From assembly GCA_026785745.1 (NCBI GenBank), contig JAJAZO010000015.1, positions 1-5,653 on the forward strand: 5,653 nucleotides of DNA. The letters run 5' to 3'. The position numbers were made by a program, and so were the translations under genes. Below the pieces are notes generated by a model. The model made no database searches. It was not told the DNA's origin and saw only the letters and a program-made list of their open reading frames with translations. This stretch comes from Chitinophagaceae bacterium. Lineage in GTDB: Bacteria > Bacteroidota > Bacteroidia > Chitinophagales > Chitinophagaceae. The number at the start of each line of letters is the position of its first letter. Position 1 is the stretch's first letter. Below are positions 1 to 5,653 of the stretch, piece by piece.

Positions 1-326
1 CTGATCTGGAGAATTATGTATTGAAACCTTTGTTCTCTTTTGCCGGGCAAGGGGTGGTAATAGATGTAACGCAAGCCGACATTGATAAAGTAAAAGACCC
101 CGAAAACTGGATACTGCAACGTAAAGTAAAATATGCCGATGTAATTCTTACACCGGATATACCTGCCAAAGCAGAAATCAGGATATTTTATTTCTGGAAA
201 GATGGTGCTGCAAGGCCAGTACCTGCCAACAATCTTGGGCGGTTAAGTAAAGGAAAGATGATTGGGGTGCGATATAATAAGGATAAAGAATGGGTGGGTG
301 GAAATTTTTGTTACTTCGAAAAATAA
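1..326 (+). CDS. C-terminal part of a probable ATP-grasp-like protein (cut by left edge)
   Basis: The reading frame is open from the first complete codon (position 3) to the TAA at 324-326, so this is the 3' end of a longer gene. The TTG at 21 that could be taken as a start is almost certainly an internal Leu, because Asp-Leu-Glu-Asn-Tyr-Val is read in frame before it. What remains is about 107 residues. The segment YVLKPLFSFAGQGVVI resembles the Lys plus Gly-rich nucleotide-binding strand and loop of ATP-grasp enzymes. The later WILQRKV resembles the hinge that contacts adenine, and AEIRIFYFW followed by RLSKGKMIGVRYN resembles the catalytic end of that fold. Substrate and reaction cannot be told. 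The cupin gene starts 6 bp after the stop, so the two are probably cotranscribed. That a coding region is present is nearly certain; the ATP-grasp assignment is inferred from motif shape, and a conserved protein of unknown function is the alternative. Confidence 0.7.
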   Translation, partial: DLENYVLKPLFSFAGQGVVIDVTQADIDKVKDPENWILQRKVKYADVILTPDIPAKAEIRIFYFWKDGAARPVPANNLGRLSKGKMIGVRYNKDKEWVGGNFCYFEK

Positions 327-332
327 TACAAA

Positions 333-650
333 ATGTCTGATCAAATAAAAAACCTCAAACCAAAGGAAGTTGTTCCCGGCATTACCGGCTATTATGCACA
401 TGGCATCGGCCAAACACTTGGTTATGTAGAAGTAAAAGCCGGAAGTATTTTACCGGAGCATCATCATGTGCATGAGCAAATTACTTATATCATCGAAGGG
501 CAACTCGATATGATAATTGGCGGTGTTTCCTGTCCGTTAAAAGCAGGCATGTATTATATTATTCCATCCAATATTCCTCACAGTGCGGTGGCACCGGTAG
601 ATTGTAAAGTGATAGATGTTTTTAGTCCGGTAAGGGAAGATTATAAATAA
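333..650 (+). CDS. Small single-domain cupin protein
   Basis: This 105-residue protein is a single cupin beta-barrel, a usual length for stand-alone cupins. Cupin motif 1 runs over about residues 37-64: Gly37, then the His cluster H43-H44-H45-V-H47-E48-Q49, ending in EGQLDMIIGG. Motif 2 covers about residues 72-86, with Pro78, Pro82 and His83. The likely metal ligands are His43, His45, Gln49 and His83, as in cupins with an H-x-H-x-x-E-Q pattern; this is inferred by pattern. There is no signal peptide, so it should be cytoplasmic. Size and motif are compatible with KdgF-like cupins, which linearise unsaturated uronates, but nothing nearby concerns pectin or alginate, so the substrate is left open. 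It follows the ATP-grasp-like gene by 6 bp and ends 9 bp from the convergent receptor gene. The ATG at 333 is the only sensible start. Confidence 0.9.
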   Translation: MSDQIKNLKPKEVVPGITGYYAHGIGQTLGYVEVKAGSILPEHHHVHEQITYIIEGQLDMIIGGVSCPLKAGMYYIIPSNIPHSAVAPVDCKVIDVFSPVREDYK

Positions 651-659
651 GTAAAGAAA

Positions 660-2879
660 TTATTTCAACCTCCACCTTATACCCATATAAAACTCTCTTC
701 CTCTTGTAGGCCCCCAAACAGACGAAATATCAAAATAAGGGCTGAATGGATTTTGCCAACTGACGATGGGTTGGTTTTGACGAAAGCCAAAAATATTTTC
801 GCAGCCGGTATACACCTCAAAATTTTTAAACACATAAGTGAACTGTGCATTCACCGTAGTATAGGGCTGTGAAAAATCAGGTCGCTGGTAAGCGACAGGA
901 TTAGATTTAGTATCGGGCAACCGCTGCTTGCCAAACCAATGGATATTAATATCTGCATGAAACTTATTGCTCACCGGTTTGTAGCTGAAGGTGGCAAGCA
1001 CTTTATGCCTTGGGTTAAATGGTAATACTTCTTTTTTCTCATTACTTATCCTATATACATCTAAAAAATTATACCCTGCTTTAAATTCGTACCGGTTGTA
1101 CAACTTAATAAAGAAATCTGCCTGGAACCCATTACTTATACTTTTACCAGTAAAATTTTTTATAAATGCCTTTGTCGGGTCAGTATCATAATCAGGAAAA
1201 ATCTGGTTGTGGAAATTGGTTCTGTAATAATCCATACTGATATAGCCGGAAATGTTTTCTCCTTCAAACTTTTGGGTAAGGTTTATACCCATGTTCAATG
1301 CTTTCTCAGGCTTCAGTGCTTCTGTAAAAACAATATCTCTTGAACTTGCCAGCAGCCCGATATTTTCACTAAAGAAATTAACGGTGCGCCAGCCGGTACC
1401 AATATTTGCACGGATGGTGAGCTTAGAAGTTGGGTCGTATTTTAATAATGTTCTTGGTGTAACATTCCAGCCAAACTGGTTGTGATTATCGGCTCTTATA
1501 CCAGCTATCCAGGTCAGTTTTCCTTTTAAAAAAGTCATTGTGTTCTCTGCAAAAAGGCCGGCTACTTTTTCGTTACGTATATAATTACCACCGTAGTTTC
1601 TGTTAATAATGTTATCGGTAAAAACAATGTCTTCCTCAAGGTTCAGGGTTTTAAAACTGATGCCTGCCTTTAAAGAATGATTTTCTGATTTGGTCAATTC
1701 GTATTGCAGGTTTACAAAAGCATTAGTTTGTTTTGCGTTGTAGGAAAGAGACCCAAACCAGGAATTTTGGTTTTGGTGAAACCCAGATGTGTAAAGTGCA
1801 ATCCGGTGCATATCATTAAACCGGTAACTTGTTTTGGCCCACATTTCCGGTTGATTAAAGAAAACTGTATTGCCATATACAGTGCTGCTTCCTTTATGTT
1901 TACCGGGTTCAAAAAATGTTTGGCCTCCTGTACGTTTTTCATTTAAAAAGCGAACCATAATTTCACTGCTCCATCCCCAATCCTTTTCTTTCCCAATTTT
2001 CCATTTGTTCATTACCATGTAGCGGGTTAGCAGTGGCAGGTCAAGAAAATTATCTTTATCCCTGTCGGTTTTGCTGGCAGGCTGCACCGTATGAAATGCC
2101 AGCAGGCTATGCCATTTACCGACTTTAAAATTAGTAGCAAGGTTCAGGTGCTTTTCTGCAAAACTATTCATATAGATATTGGCAAATAGTTTTTCAGAAG
2201 CATTTGGCTTTTTTGTTTCAACGTTTATTTGTCCACTGATACTTTCAAATCCCTGCAACACACTATTAGCACCTTTGGAAATATAAATATTATCCACCAC
2301 TGTACCGGGAATGCCACTAATGCCATAGGTAAAAGTCAGTCCCTGGATCATAGGAAAGCCATCAATTAACACCTGGTTATATACACCTGATAAACCAAGA
2401 ATCCTCAATTCCTTTGCATTGGTAATAATATTGGTTGTTTGTGGCTGCACACTGGACTGTGTTTCAAAGCAACCAGCTAAATCACAACAAGCTGATTTTT
2501 TCAATTCGACAGAAGTCAATATTTCTGTTTTAATGGGGCTAAGGTTGGACTGTATTATTCCTTCTTTTTCAGAACGGATCACTACTTCCTGTAAATTGTT
2601 GTTTGGCTTTAATATAAACAATACAGTCTCCATATTGTTTATATCAATCGTATCTTTTACATAGCCGCTATAGCTCGCAACCAGTTTGCTATCAGCAGTA
2701 GTTCTCCTGATGGAGAAACTACCATCTTCATTTGCAGTAATACCTTTCTTATTGCTTAACCAAACAATAGAAGCACCAGCAAGTGGTTGATTGTTTGAGG
2801 TAACAACCTTTCCTGAAATTGTTTGTGCAATACCGGCAATCGGTAAAAATAATGCTAAGAAAATAATATACCGGAGCAT
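660..2879 (-). CDS. TonB-dependent outer-membrane receptor with Cys-rich plug motif
   Basis: A complete 739-residue TonB-dependent receptor, which would take up a ligand across the outer membrane using TonB/ExbBD energy. Residues 1-18 form a signal peptide (cleavage GIA|Q19). Residues ~20-92 are a carboxypeptidase-regulatory-like beta-sandwich (ISGKVVTSNNQPLAGASIVW, then EDGSFSI). A TonB-box-like stretch is near 97-101 (QEVVI). The plug spans about 110-225, with ILGLSGVYNQVLIDG near 160-174 and GFESISGQINVETK near 210-223. The rest is the 22-strand-type barrel, ending in an amphipathic strand (MGIRWRLK). The plug opens with ACCDLAGCFET, giving Cys131, Cys132 and Cys137. A motif of this kind (ACCNL..SFET) is, from memory, typical of Bacteroidota receptors found beside heavy-metal genes. 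The ATG lies 3 bp after the stop of the HMA-like gene, so the pair is one operon. Metal or metal-chelate uptake is inferred; the exact ligand is unknown. Confidence 0.93.
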   Translation of the reverse strand: MLRYIIFLALFLPIAGIAQTISGKVVTSNNQPLAGASIVWLSNKKGITANEDGSFSIRRTTADSKLVASYSGYVKDTIDINNMETVLFILKPNNNLQEVVIRSEKEGIIQSNLSPIKTEILTSVELKKSACCDLAGCFETQSSVQPQTTNIITNAKELRILGLSGVYNQVLIDGFPMIQGLTFTYGISGIPGTVVDNIYISKGANSVLQGFESISGQINVETKKPNASEKLFANIYMNSFAEKHLNLATNFKVGKWHSLLAFHTVQPASKTDRDKDNFLDLPLLTRYMVMNKWKIGKEKDWGWSSEIMVRFLNEKRTGGQTFFEPGKHKGSSTVYGNTVFFNQPEMWAKTSYRFNDMHRIALYTSGFHQNQNSWFGSLSYNAKQTNAFVNLQYELTKSENHSLKAGISFKTLNLEEDIVFTDNIINRNYGGNYIRNEKVAGLFAENTMTFLKGKLTWIAGIRADNHNQFGWNVTPRTLLKYDPTSKLTIRANIGTGWRTVNFFSENIGLLASSRDIVFTEALKPEKALNMGINLTQKFEGENISGYISMDYYRTNFHNQIFPDYDTDPTKAFIKNFTGKSISNGFQADFFIKLYNRYEFKAGYNFLDVYRISNEKKEVLPFNPRHKVLATFSYKPVSNKFHADINIHWFGKQRLPDTKSNPVAYQRPDFSQPYTTVNAQFTYVFKNFEVYTGCENIFGFRQNQPIVSWQNPFSPYFDISSVWGPTRGREFYMGIRWRLK

Positions 2880-2882
2880 TAC

Positions 2883-3215
2883 TTAGTTTTTAACTTTATA
2901 GGGTCTGTCTTTGGGGTCGCTGCAACCAGCAGTGTTTTCAATGGCCTTATAAATTTCTTTTGTACCAACTAATGCCGGGTTGAAAATAATCTGAAATTCA
3001 GAAACAGGTCCCATTTTACCAGGCTTGCAATCGGTCACCCCTTTTAATTCCTTTACATTATCAGACAAAGTTACCAGGTCATTTTTGCAGGTAACACCTT
3101 TCACTTTAATGGTGATAGTGGTAGCGGTATCCATTAAAGCATTTCCGTTTTGGGCAAATGTTTTGTTGCTGATGGCTGTAAAAACAAGTGCCGCAAAAAT
3201 TATTCTTTTAAACAT
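2883..3215 (-). CDS. Secreted HMA-like (heavy-metal-associated) small protein with incomplete metal motif
   Basis: A 110-residue protein with a signal peptide at residues 1-21 (cleavage TFA|Q22) and one ferredoxin-like HMA domain over about residues 33-98: ITIKVKGVTC first strand and loop, a helix LVTLSDNVKELKGV, a strand EFQIIFNP, and a second helix KEIYKAIENTAGC. HMA metal chaperones carry GMTCxxC; here the loop reads GVTCKND, so Cys43 stays but its partner is Asp. Other cysteines are Cys63 (TDCKPG) and Cys98. It should act in the periplasm, perhaps passing a metal to or from the receptor encoded 3 bp downstream, which is inference. Another ATG 24 bp upstream (3239) would add eight residues before the signal peptide. 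The start at 3215 is preferred because AAAAGG lies about 6 bases before it, the signal peptide then begins properly (MFKRIIF), and the promoter box at 3248-3255 would leave almost no leader for the upstream ATG. Confidence 0.85.
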   Translation of the reverse strand: MFKRIIFAALVFTAISNKTFAQNGNALMDTATTITIKVKGVTCKNDLVTLSDNVKELKGVTDCKPGKMGPVSEFQIIFNPALVGTKEIYKAIENTAGCSDPKDRPYKVKN

Positions 3216-3247
3216 TGTTATCCTTTTTATGATTATCAAATAATGTA

Positions 3248-3255
3248 CAAATTTA
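3248..3255 (-). promoter_or_regulatory. Bacteroidota-type -7 promoter box for the HMA-like/receptor operon
   Basis: The minus strand reads TAAATTTG, an exact match to the Bacteroidota -7 consensus TAnnTTTG. It lies 32 bp before the chosen ATG at 3215. The expected upstream TTTG-like -33 element is not clear; only a run of six T ending about 12 bp upstream of the box is seen. The position fits a short leader carrying AAAAGG before the ATG. Confidence 0.5.
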
Positions 3256-3504
3256 GTCTTTAAAATAAAAAACTACGGCAGTAATTGTCCGCAACTTTCT
3301 CCTTAAATATTTGTAAGTATCTATGCCATAAACACCTTAACCACTCCCATAACGGAAGATAGTAGTAGAACACATTTCCAGCAATTGAGCCTGTTCATCT
3401 TCATTCTTACAGTTTTCTGAATATAAAAATACATATTACCCCGTTTTCGGCTTGTTAATATCTAATATGGATAATCATCGGCCAAAACAGGACTGATATA
3501 GGAA
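3256..3504. other. 249-bp stretch without a convincing gene
   Basis: No start-to-stop reading frame here looks like a protein of known type. The stretch holds the upstream region of the HMA-like operon and the 3' side of the truncated receptor piece. The longest suggestive frame is a 33-codon minus-strand stretch between stops at 3337-3435 (ending CSTTIFRYGSG), with no start codon at its beginning. No strong terminator hairpin or tandem repeat was found. Confidence 0.5.
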
Positions 3505-3740
3505 TTATAATTTTACTTTGACTCCCCCATTCACCACAAACCCCTCTGTGTGTGTCCAGATGTCATCAAATGTTGGATTACTATGCGGATCATTAGCTAC
3601 CCGCTTGAATCTACTCTGCCGTGTATCAGTAAAGTTTTCAAAATTGATATACACAGAAAATTTCTCCCACAGCTTTTCAGCCATAAAGCCTGACTCCCAA
3701 TAAGCATCCGTTTTAAATCCATTGTATAAAAACTGCGGAC
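3505..3740 (-). pseudogene. 3' remnant of a TonB-dependent receptor (5' end missing)
   Basis: Read on the minus strand, this gives about 77 residues ending at the TAA in 3505-3507. Landmarks are SPQFLYNGFKTDAYWESGF, then FSVYINFENFTDTRQSRF, then HSNPTFDDIWTHTEGF and a final GVKVKL. These are the last barrel strands of a TonB-dependent receptor; the phrase VYINFENFTDTRQ matches in role the VYTGCENIFGFRQ of the intact receptor at 660-2879. The frame stays open to 3771 and then meets a stop at 3772-3774. Beyond about 3735-3740 the DNA instead makes sense as plus-strand coding sequence of another gene, so at least 600 residues of plug and barrel are missing. It cannot make a working receptor. A short product using an internal ATG (Met of GFMAEKL) is possible but unlikely to matter. 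Confidence 0.8.
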
Positions 3741-4053
3741 TGGTATTTTGCCCTAAAACCCAATATTGATTTTATACTTAGTGGCAGTGAAAAAGGAGTT
3801 GGCATATCGCCTCGATTCAATCCTGTTTATACTATTAATAAAAAAATTGATTTTTGGTATTGAATACTATAGTGGATTGGGCTCATTCAAAAAAATACTA
3901 CCCGGTAATTTACAGGAACATCTGCCCGGTCCCCTGATTGATTTATATGTACATCCGATGTGGGAAGTAAACGGTGGTTTTCTATTTGGATTAACAAAAA
4001 ACTTCAATCAACACACTCTTAAATTATTATTAGGAAGAAGGTGGGGAAAGTAA
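3735..4053 (+). pseudogene. 3' remnant of a putative outer-membrane protein, also frameshifted
   Basis: The plus strand reads ADWYFALKPNIDFILSGSE from about 3735, continues through GVGISPRFNPVYTINKKIDF to 3854, then meets TGG TAT TGA. Dropping one base in the T run at 3851-3855 joins it to GIEYYSGLGSFKK, LPGPLIDLYVHPMWEVNGGF and a final KLLLGRRWGK ending at the TAA of 4051-4053. Together these give about 105 residues of beta-strand-like, aromatic-rich sequence. It resembles the C-terminal end of a Bacteroidota outer-membrane beta-barrel family in which NPxxD...SG, xGxEYY and LGRR recur; that match is from memory and no family name is claimed. There is no start region, and the N-terminal part is missing at the junction with the oppositely oriented receptor remnant. 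The ATG-like start at 3766 is in the frame that is wrong before 3855, so a product from it would have a nonsense N-terminus. Confidence 0.65.
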
Positions 4054-4085
4054 ATACTCAAAAACAGGTGAAAGGCCCAACTAAA

Positions 4086-4555
4086 TCAACGGAATATTTT
4101 TAAAAGCTGGTATAATACCTTTGCTGTTAACATACCCTGGTTTCTGTATAATAAATTATAATTTCTGTCCAGCACAATCATAACAGGGTAAGCTATCTGT
4201 CCATTTTCGCTGCCCAGCTTTTCTGCCAGTTCATGCACTCTATTTGTGCTATGGTAATTATAAGTAATGCCATTAAAAAAAACAGGTTCTTTGCTTTCCG
4301 CATCCAGTTCTGTAAATAAAAATACGACCTGAGCAATTTTTTTATTGAATCATCCTTTGCCAGTTGTGCATCCTGTAGCTTGCAATACACACACCAATCC
4401 GTCGTTATTCTAAGTAAAATTGGTTTGGGGTGTATTGTCATGCTATCTCTTAGCTGGTCTAAACTAATTTGCGCAAATGTTCCTTTCTTCTTTTGAGCTG
4501 TTCCAAAAAAAGGTACAATTAACAGGAGTAATAAAAAAATATACATCTTGCTCAT
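4086..4555 (-). pseudogene. Secreted thioredoxin-like protein, disrupted by a one-base frameshift
   Basis: The first frame runs from the ATG at 4553-4555 and encodes a signal peptide (residues 1-20, GTA|Q21) and the start of a thioredoxin fold: ILLRITTDWCVYCKLQDAQL, with the redox pair Cys55-x-x-Cys58. After LLRSYFY (residue 80, codon at 4316-4318) the thioredoxin sequence continues in the -1 frame: FTELDAESKEPVFFNG, then GQIAYPVMIVLDRNYNLLYR, ending at the TGA of 4086-4088. The joined protein is about 156 residues, a normal length, with the cis-Pro at about 124. Left unshifted, the frame ends at 4193 with 40 unrelated residues and no cis-Pro. One T appears lost at 4314-4316. The gene starts 60 bp after the upstream receptor gene, so it is probably cotranscribed with it, and would act as a periplasmic disulfide reductase. 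A sequencing error or recoding at the A_AAA_AAA site (4337-4343) are alternatives to decay. Confidence 0.85.
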
Positions 4556-4615
4556 AGTAGCCCGTTTCTGTTCTTTGACGGCAGCCGTTACCTATTTCAA
4601 AAAATAAAAAAATCT

Positions 4616-5653
4616 TTACTTTAATAAATTGTACCTAATTCCTACAAAACCCCTTGTGCCTTGTATGGGGGCAAAGTTATATTCCGTGTCAAATGTGTAA
4701 CCATTCGGGTTTGTTACAGGGTCATTCGCAGTTTTATCAAACGGGTCGAAGGCACGGATTAATGAATATTCAGGAACAAAGTTGAAAATATTTTTAGCTC
4801 CCCCGTATATCTCTAACCCATTATTAAATTTTTTACTGATTTGAATATTTGCCAATGTAAACCAGGGCGAATATTCCGGCCTGAAATCTTTTTGTTGTAT
4901 TGGCAACCGCATAGGCCCGTTATAATTACCTGTAAAATCAATCGCCACTTTTTTGGGGAAAGTGTAGCTTATTAAATAATTACCACTCCATTTGGGTGCA
5001 AACAACTGAGCTGTTTTTAATTGAGTACCCATGCCATCTTCCTCTATCTGAAACACATCCGTAAAACTAACTCCTGCCAGTATTTTCAACGAAGACTTAA
5101 ACGTAAGGTCTGCATTTAAAGAAGCCCCTTGCGAAATAGCATGGCCTTTAAGATTATCGTAAATGATTTTATCAGGATCAGTATCAAAGTCGCCGGTAAT
5201 TTTATTAGCGAAATAGGAATAGAAACCTGTAATATCTAATCCAATAAATAAATCAGGGGTTGGTATTTTCAACACATAGTTAAGATTACTGTTAATTGAT
5301 TTTTCAGGCTTTAATGCTTCTTTTATTATTACCTGCCTGGCCCCGGTAAGTGCTGCATGATCTTCGGTAAATAAATTAACTACCCGAAAGCCTGTACCAA
5401 AACTTACCCGAAGTGTATTATTTTTATCAGGACTTAATTTATAGGCAATTCTTGGTGAGTAAATACTACCGTGTATTTTATCATAATCATACCGGAAACC
5501 TGTAAGCAATGTATTTTCATTATTTATTTTCCATTCATCCTGCACAAAAATGCCGGGTAATGGCGTTTTTGCCGGCTTGTTTGCAGGATTACTCAGATCA
5601 GCACTGGCAGTGGCTGGTGTGTTATCATCATAAAAGGTATTACGGTATGCAGC
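4616..5653 (-). CDS. TonB-dependent outer-membrane receptor, C-terminal part (cut by right edge)
   Basis: About 345 residues of a receptor barrel ending at the TAA of 4616-4618. The frame is open to the right edge; the GTG at 5543-5545 that could be read as a start is an internal Val in GIFVQDEWKI, preceded in frame by NTFYDDNTPATA. Barrel landmarks in order are LLTGFRYDYD, SPRIAYKLSP, FGTGFRVVNLF, EALKPEKS (coded at 5297-5320), GDFDTDPDK, GAKNIFNF and a last strand GFVGIRYNLLK. The order and wording match the intact receptor at 660-2879 (GTGWRTVNFF, EALKPEKA, YDTDPTK, TGCENIFGF, TRGREFYMGIRWRLK), so the two are diverged paralogs. The signal peptide, plug and promoter lie outside the window, so it cannot be seen whether the Cys-rich plug motif is shared. 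The secreted thioredoxin-like gene follows 60 bp downstream on the same strand. Ligand unknown; metal-related by association. Confidence 0.93.
   Translation of the reverse strand, partial: AAYRNTFYDDNTPATASADLSNPANKPAKTPLPGIFVQDEWKINNENTLLTGFRYDYDKIHGSIYSPRIAYKLSPDKNNTLRVSFGTGFRVVNLFTEDHAALTGARQVIIKEALKPEKSINSNLNYVLKIPTPDLFIGLDITGFYSYFANKITGDFDTDPDKIIYDNLKGHAISQGASLNADLTFKSSLKILAGVSFTDVFQIEEDGMGTQLKTAQLFAPKWSGNYLISYTFPKKVAIDFTGNYNGPMRLPIQQKDFRPEYSPWFTLANIQISKKFNNGLEIYGGAKNIFNFVPEYSLIRAFDPFDKTANDPVTNPNGYTFDTEYNFAPIQGTRGFVGIRYNLLK

Noticed and set aside
651..659. Terminator between the convergent cupin and receptor genes
   Set aside because: The gap is 9 bp and the adjoining GAAATTATTTC palindrome has no usable loop; no terminator can be supported.
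3337..3435. A 33-codon minus-strand frame between stops, with an acidic/Cys-containing sequence ending in TTIFRYGSG
   Set aside because: It has no start codon at its head, is short, has no recognised family, and lies in an intergenic stretch; chance or a very old gene remnant cannot be separated.
3518..3703. Plus-strand 61-residue open frame
   Set aside because: It is the shadow of the minus-strand receptor remnant, whose sequence matches barrel motifs.
3766..4053. A plus-strand ATT-initiated 95-residue open frame as an intact small protein
   Set aside because: Only its part after 3855 resembles protein; before that the sense is in another frame, so it is a frameshifted remnant rather than a complete gene.
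4578..4588. Perfect 11-bp palindrome ACGGCAGCCGT between the right-hand receptor and the thioredoxin gene
   Set aside because: As a hairpin it gives only four base pairs with a three-base loop and no following T run on the minus strand, so it is not a credible terminator.
4593..4601. TATTTTTTG on the minus strand as a possible -7 promoter box for the thioredoxin gene
   Set aside because: It is one base too long for TAnnTTTG and sits in a low-complexity A/T run where such matches arise by chance.
1..5653. CRISPR array, tRNA/rRNA genes, insertion sequence or transposase
   Set aside because: No regularly spaced repeats, no transposase-like frame, no terminal inverted repeats around the pseudogenes and no RNA gene were found by eye.

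Overview
The window looks like chromosomal DNA of a Bacteroidota bacterium, probably near the Chitinophagaceae. The reasons are AT-rich DNA, large outer-membrane TonB-dependent receptors (one with an N-terminal carboxypeptidase-regulatory-like domain), secreted proteins cleaved just before a Gln, a Bacteroidota-type TAnnTTTG promoter box and generally weak Shine-Dalgarno signals. The lineage is inferred from sequence style, not from a marker gene.

Layout. (1) Positions 1-650, plus strand: the C-terminal end of a probable ATP-grasp-like protein, then a small single-domain cupin 6 bp downstream. (2) Positions 660-3215, minus strand: a tight two-gene unit encoding a secreted heavy-metal-associated (HMA)-like protein and, 3 bp later, a complete 739-residue TonB-dependent receptor whose plug begins with a Cys-rich motif. 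A TAAATTTG promoter box lies just upstream. (3) Positions 3256-3504: no convincing gene. (4) Positions 3505-4053: two 5'-truncated genes joined head to head. The minus-strand piece is the last ~77 residues of another TonB-dependent receptor. The plus-strand piece is the last ~105 residues of a putative outer-membrane protein, itself frameshifted. (5) Positions 4086-5653, minus strand: the C-terminal part of a further TonB-dependent receptor (it runs off the right edge), followed by a secreted thioredoxin-like gene broken by a one-base frameshift.

How it fits together. Everything from 660 rightward is envelope-directed: three receptor C-termini in the same orientation, a periplasmic metal-binding-type protein, a periplasmic thioredoxin and an outer-membrane protein remnant. 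The Cys-rich plug motif and the HMA-type partner suggest a heavy-metal (possibly copper) uptake or handling locus; the metal is inference. The middle, 3.5-4.6 kb, is decaying: two truncations and two frameshifts sit between intact flanking genes. The most notable points are the head-to-head truncation junction near 3735, the HMA-like protein that has lost the second Cys of its metal motif, and the thioredoxin frameshift lying just downstream of an in-frame A_AAA_AAA slippery heptamer.
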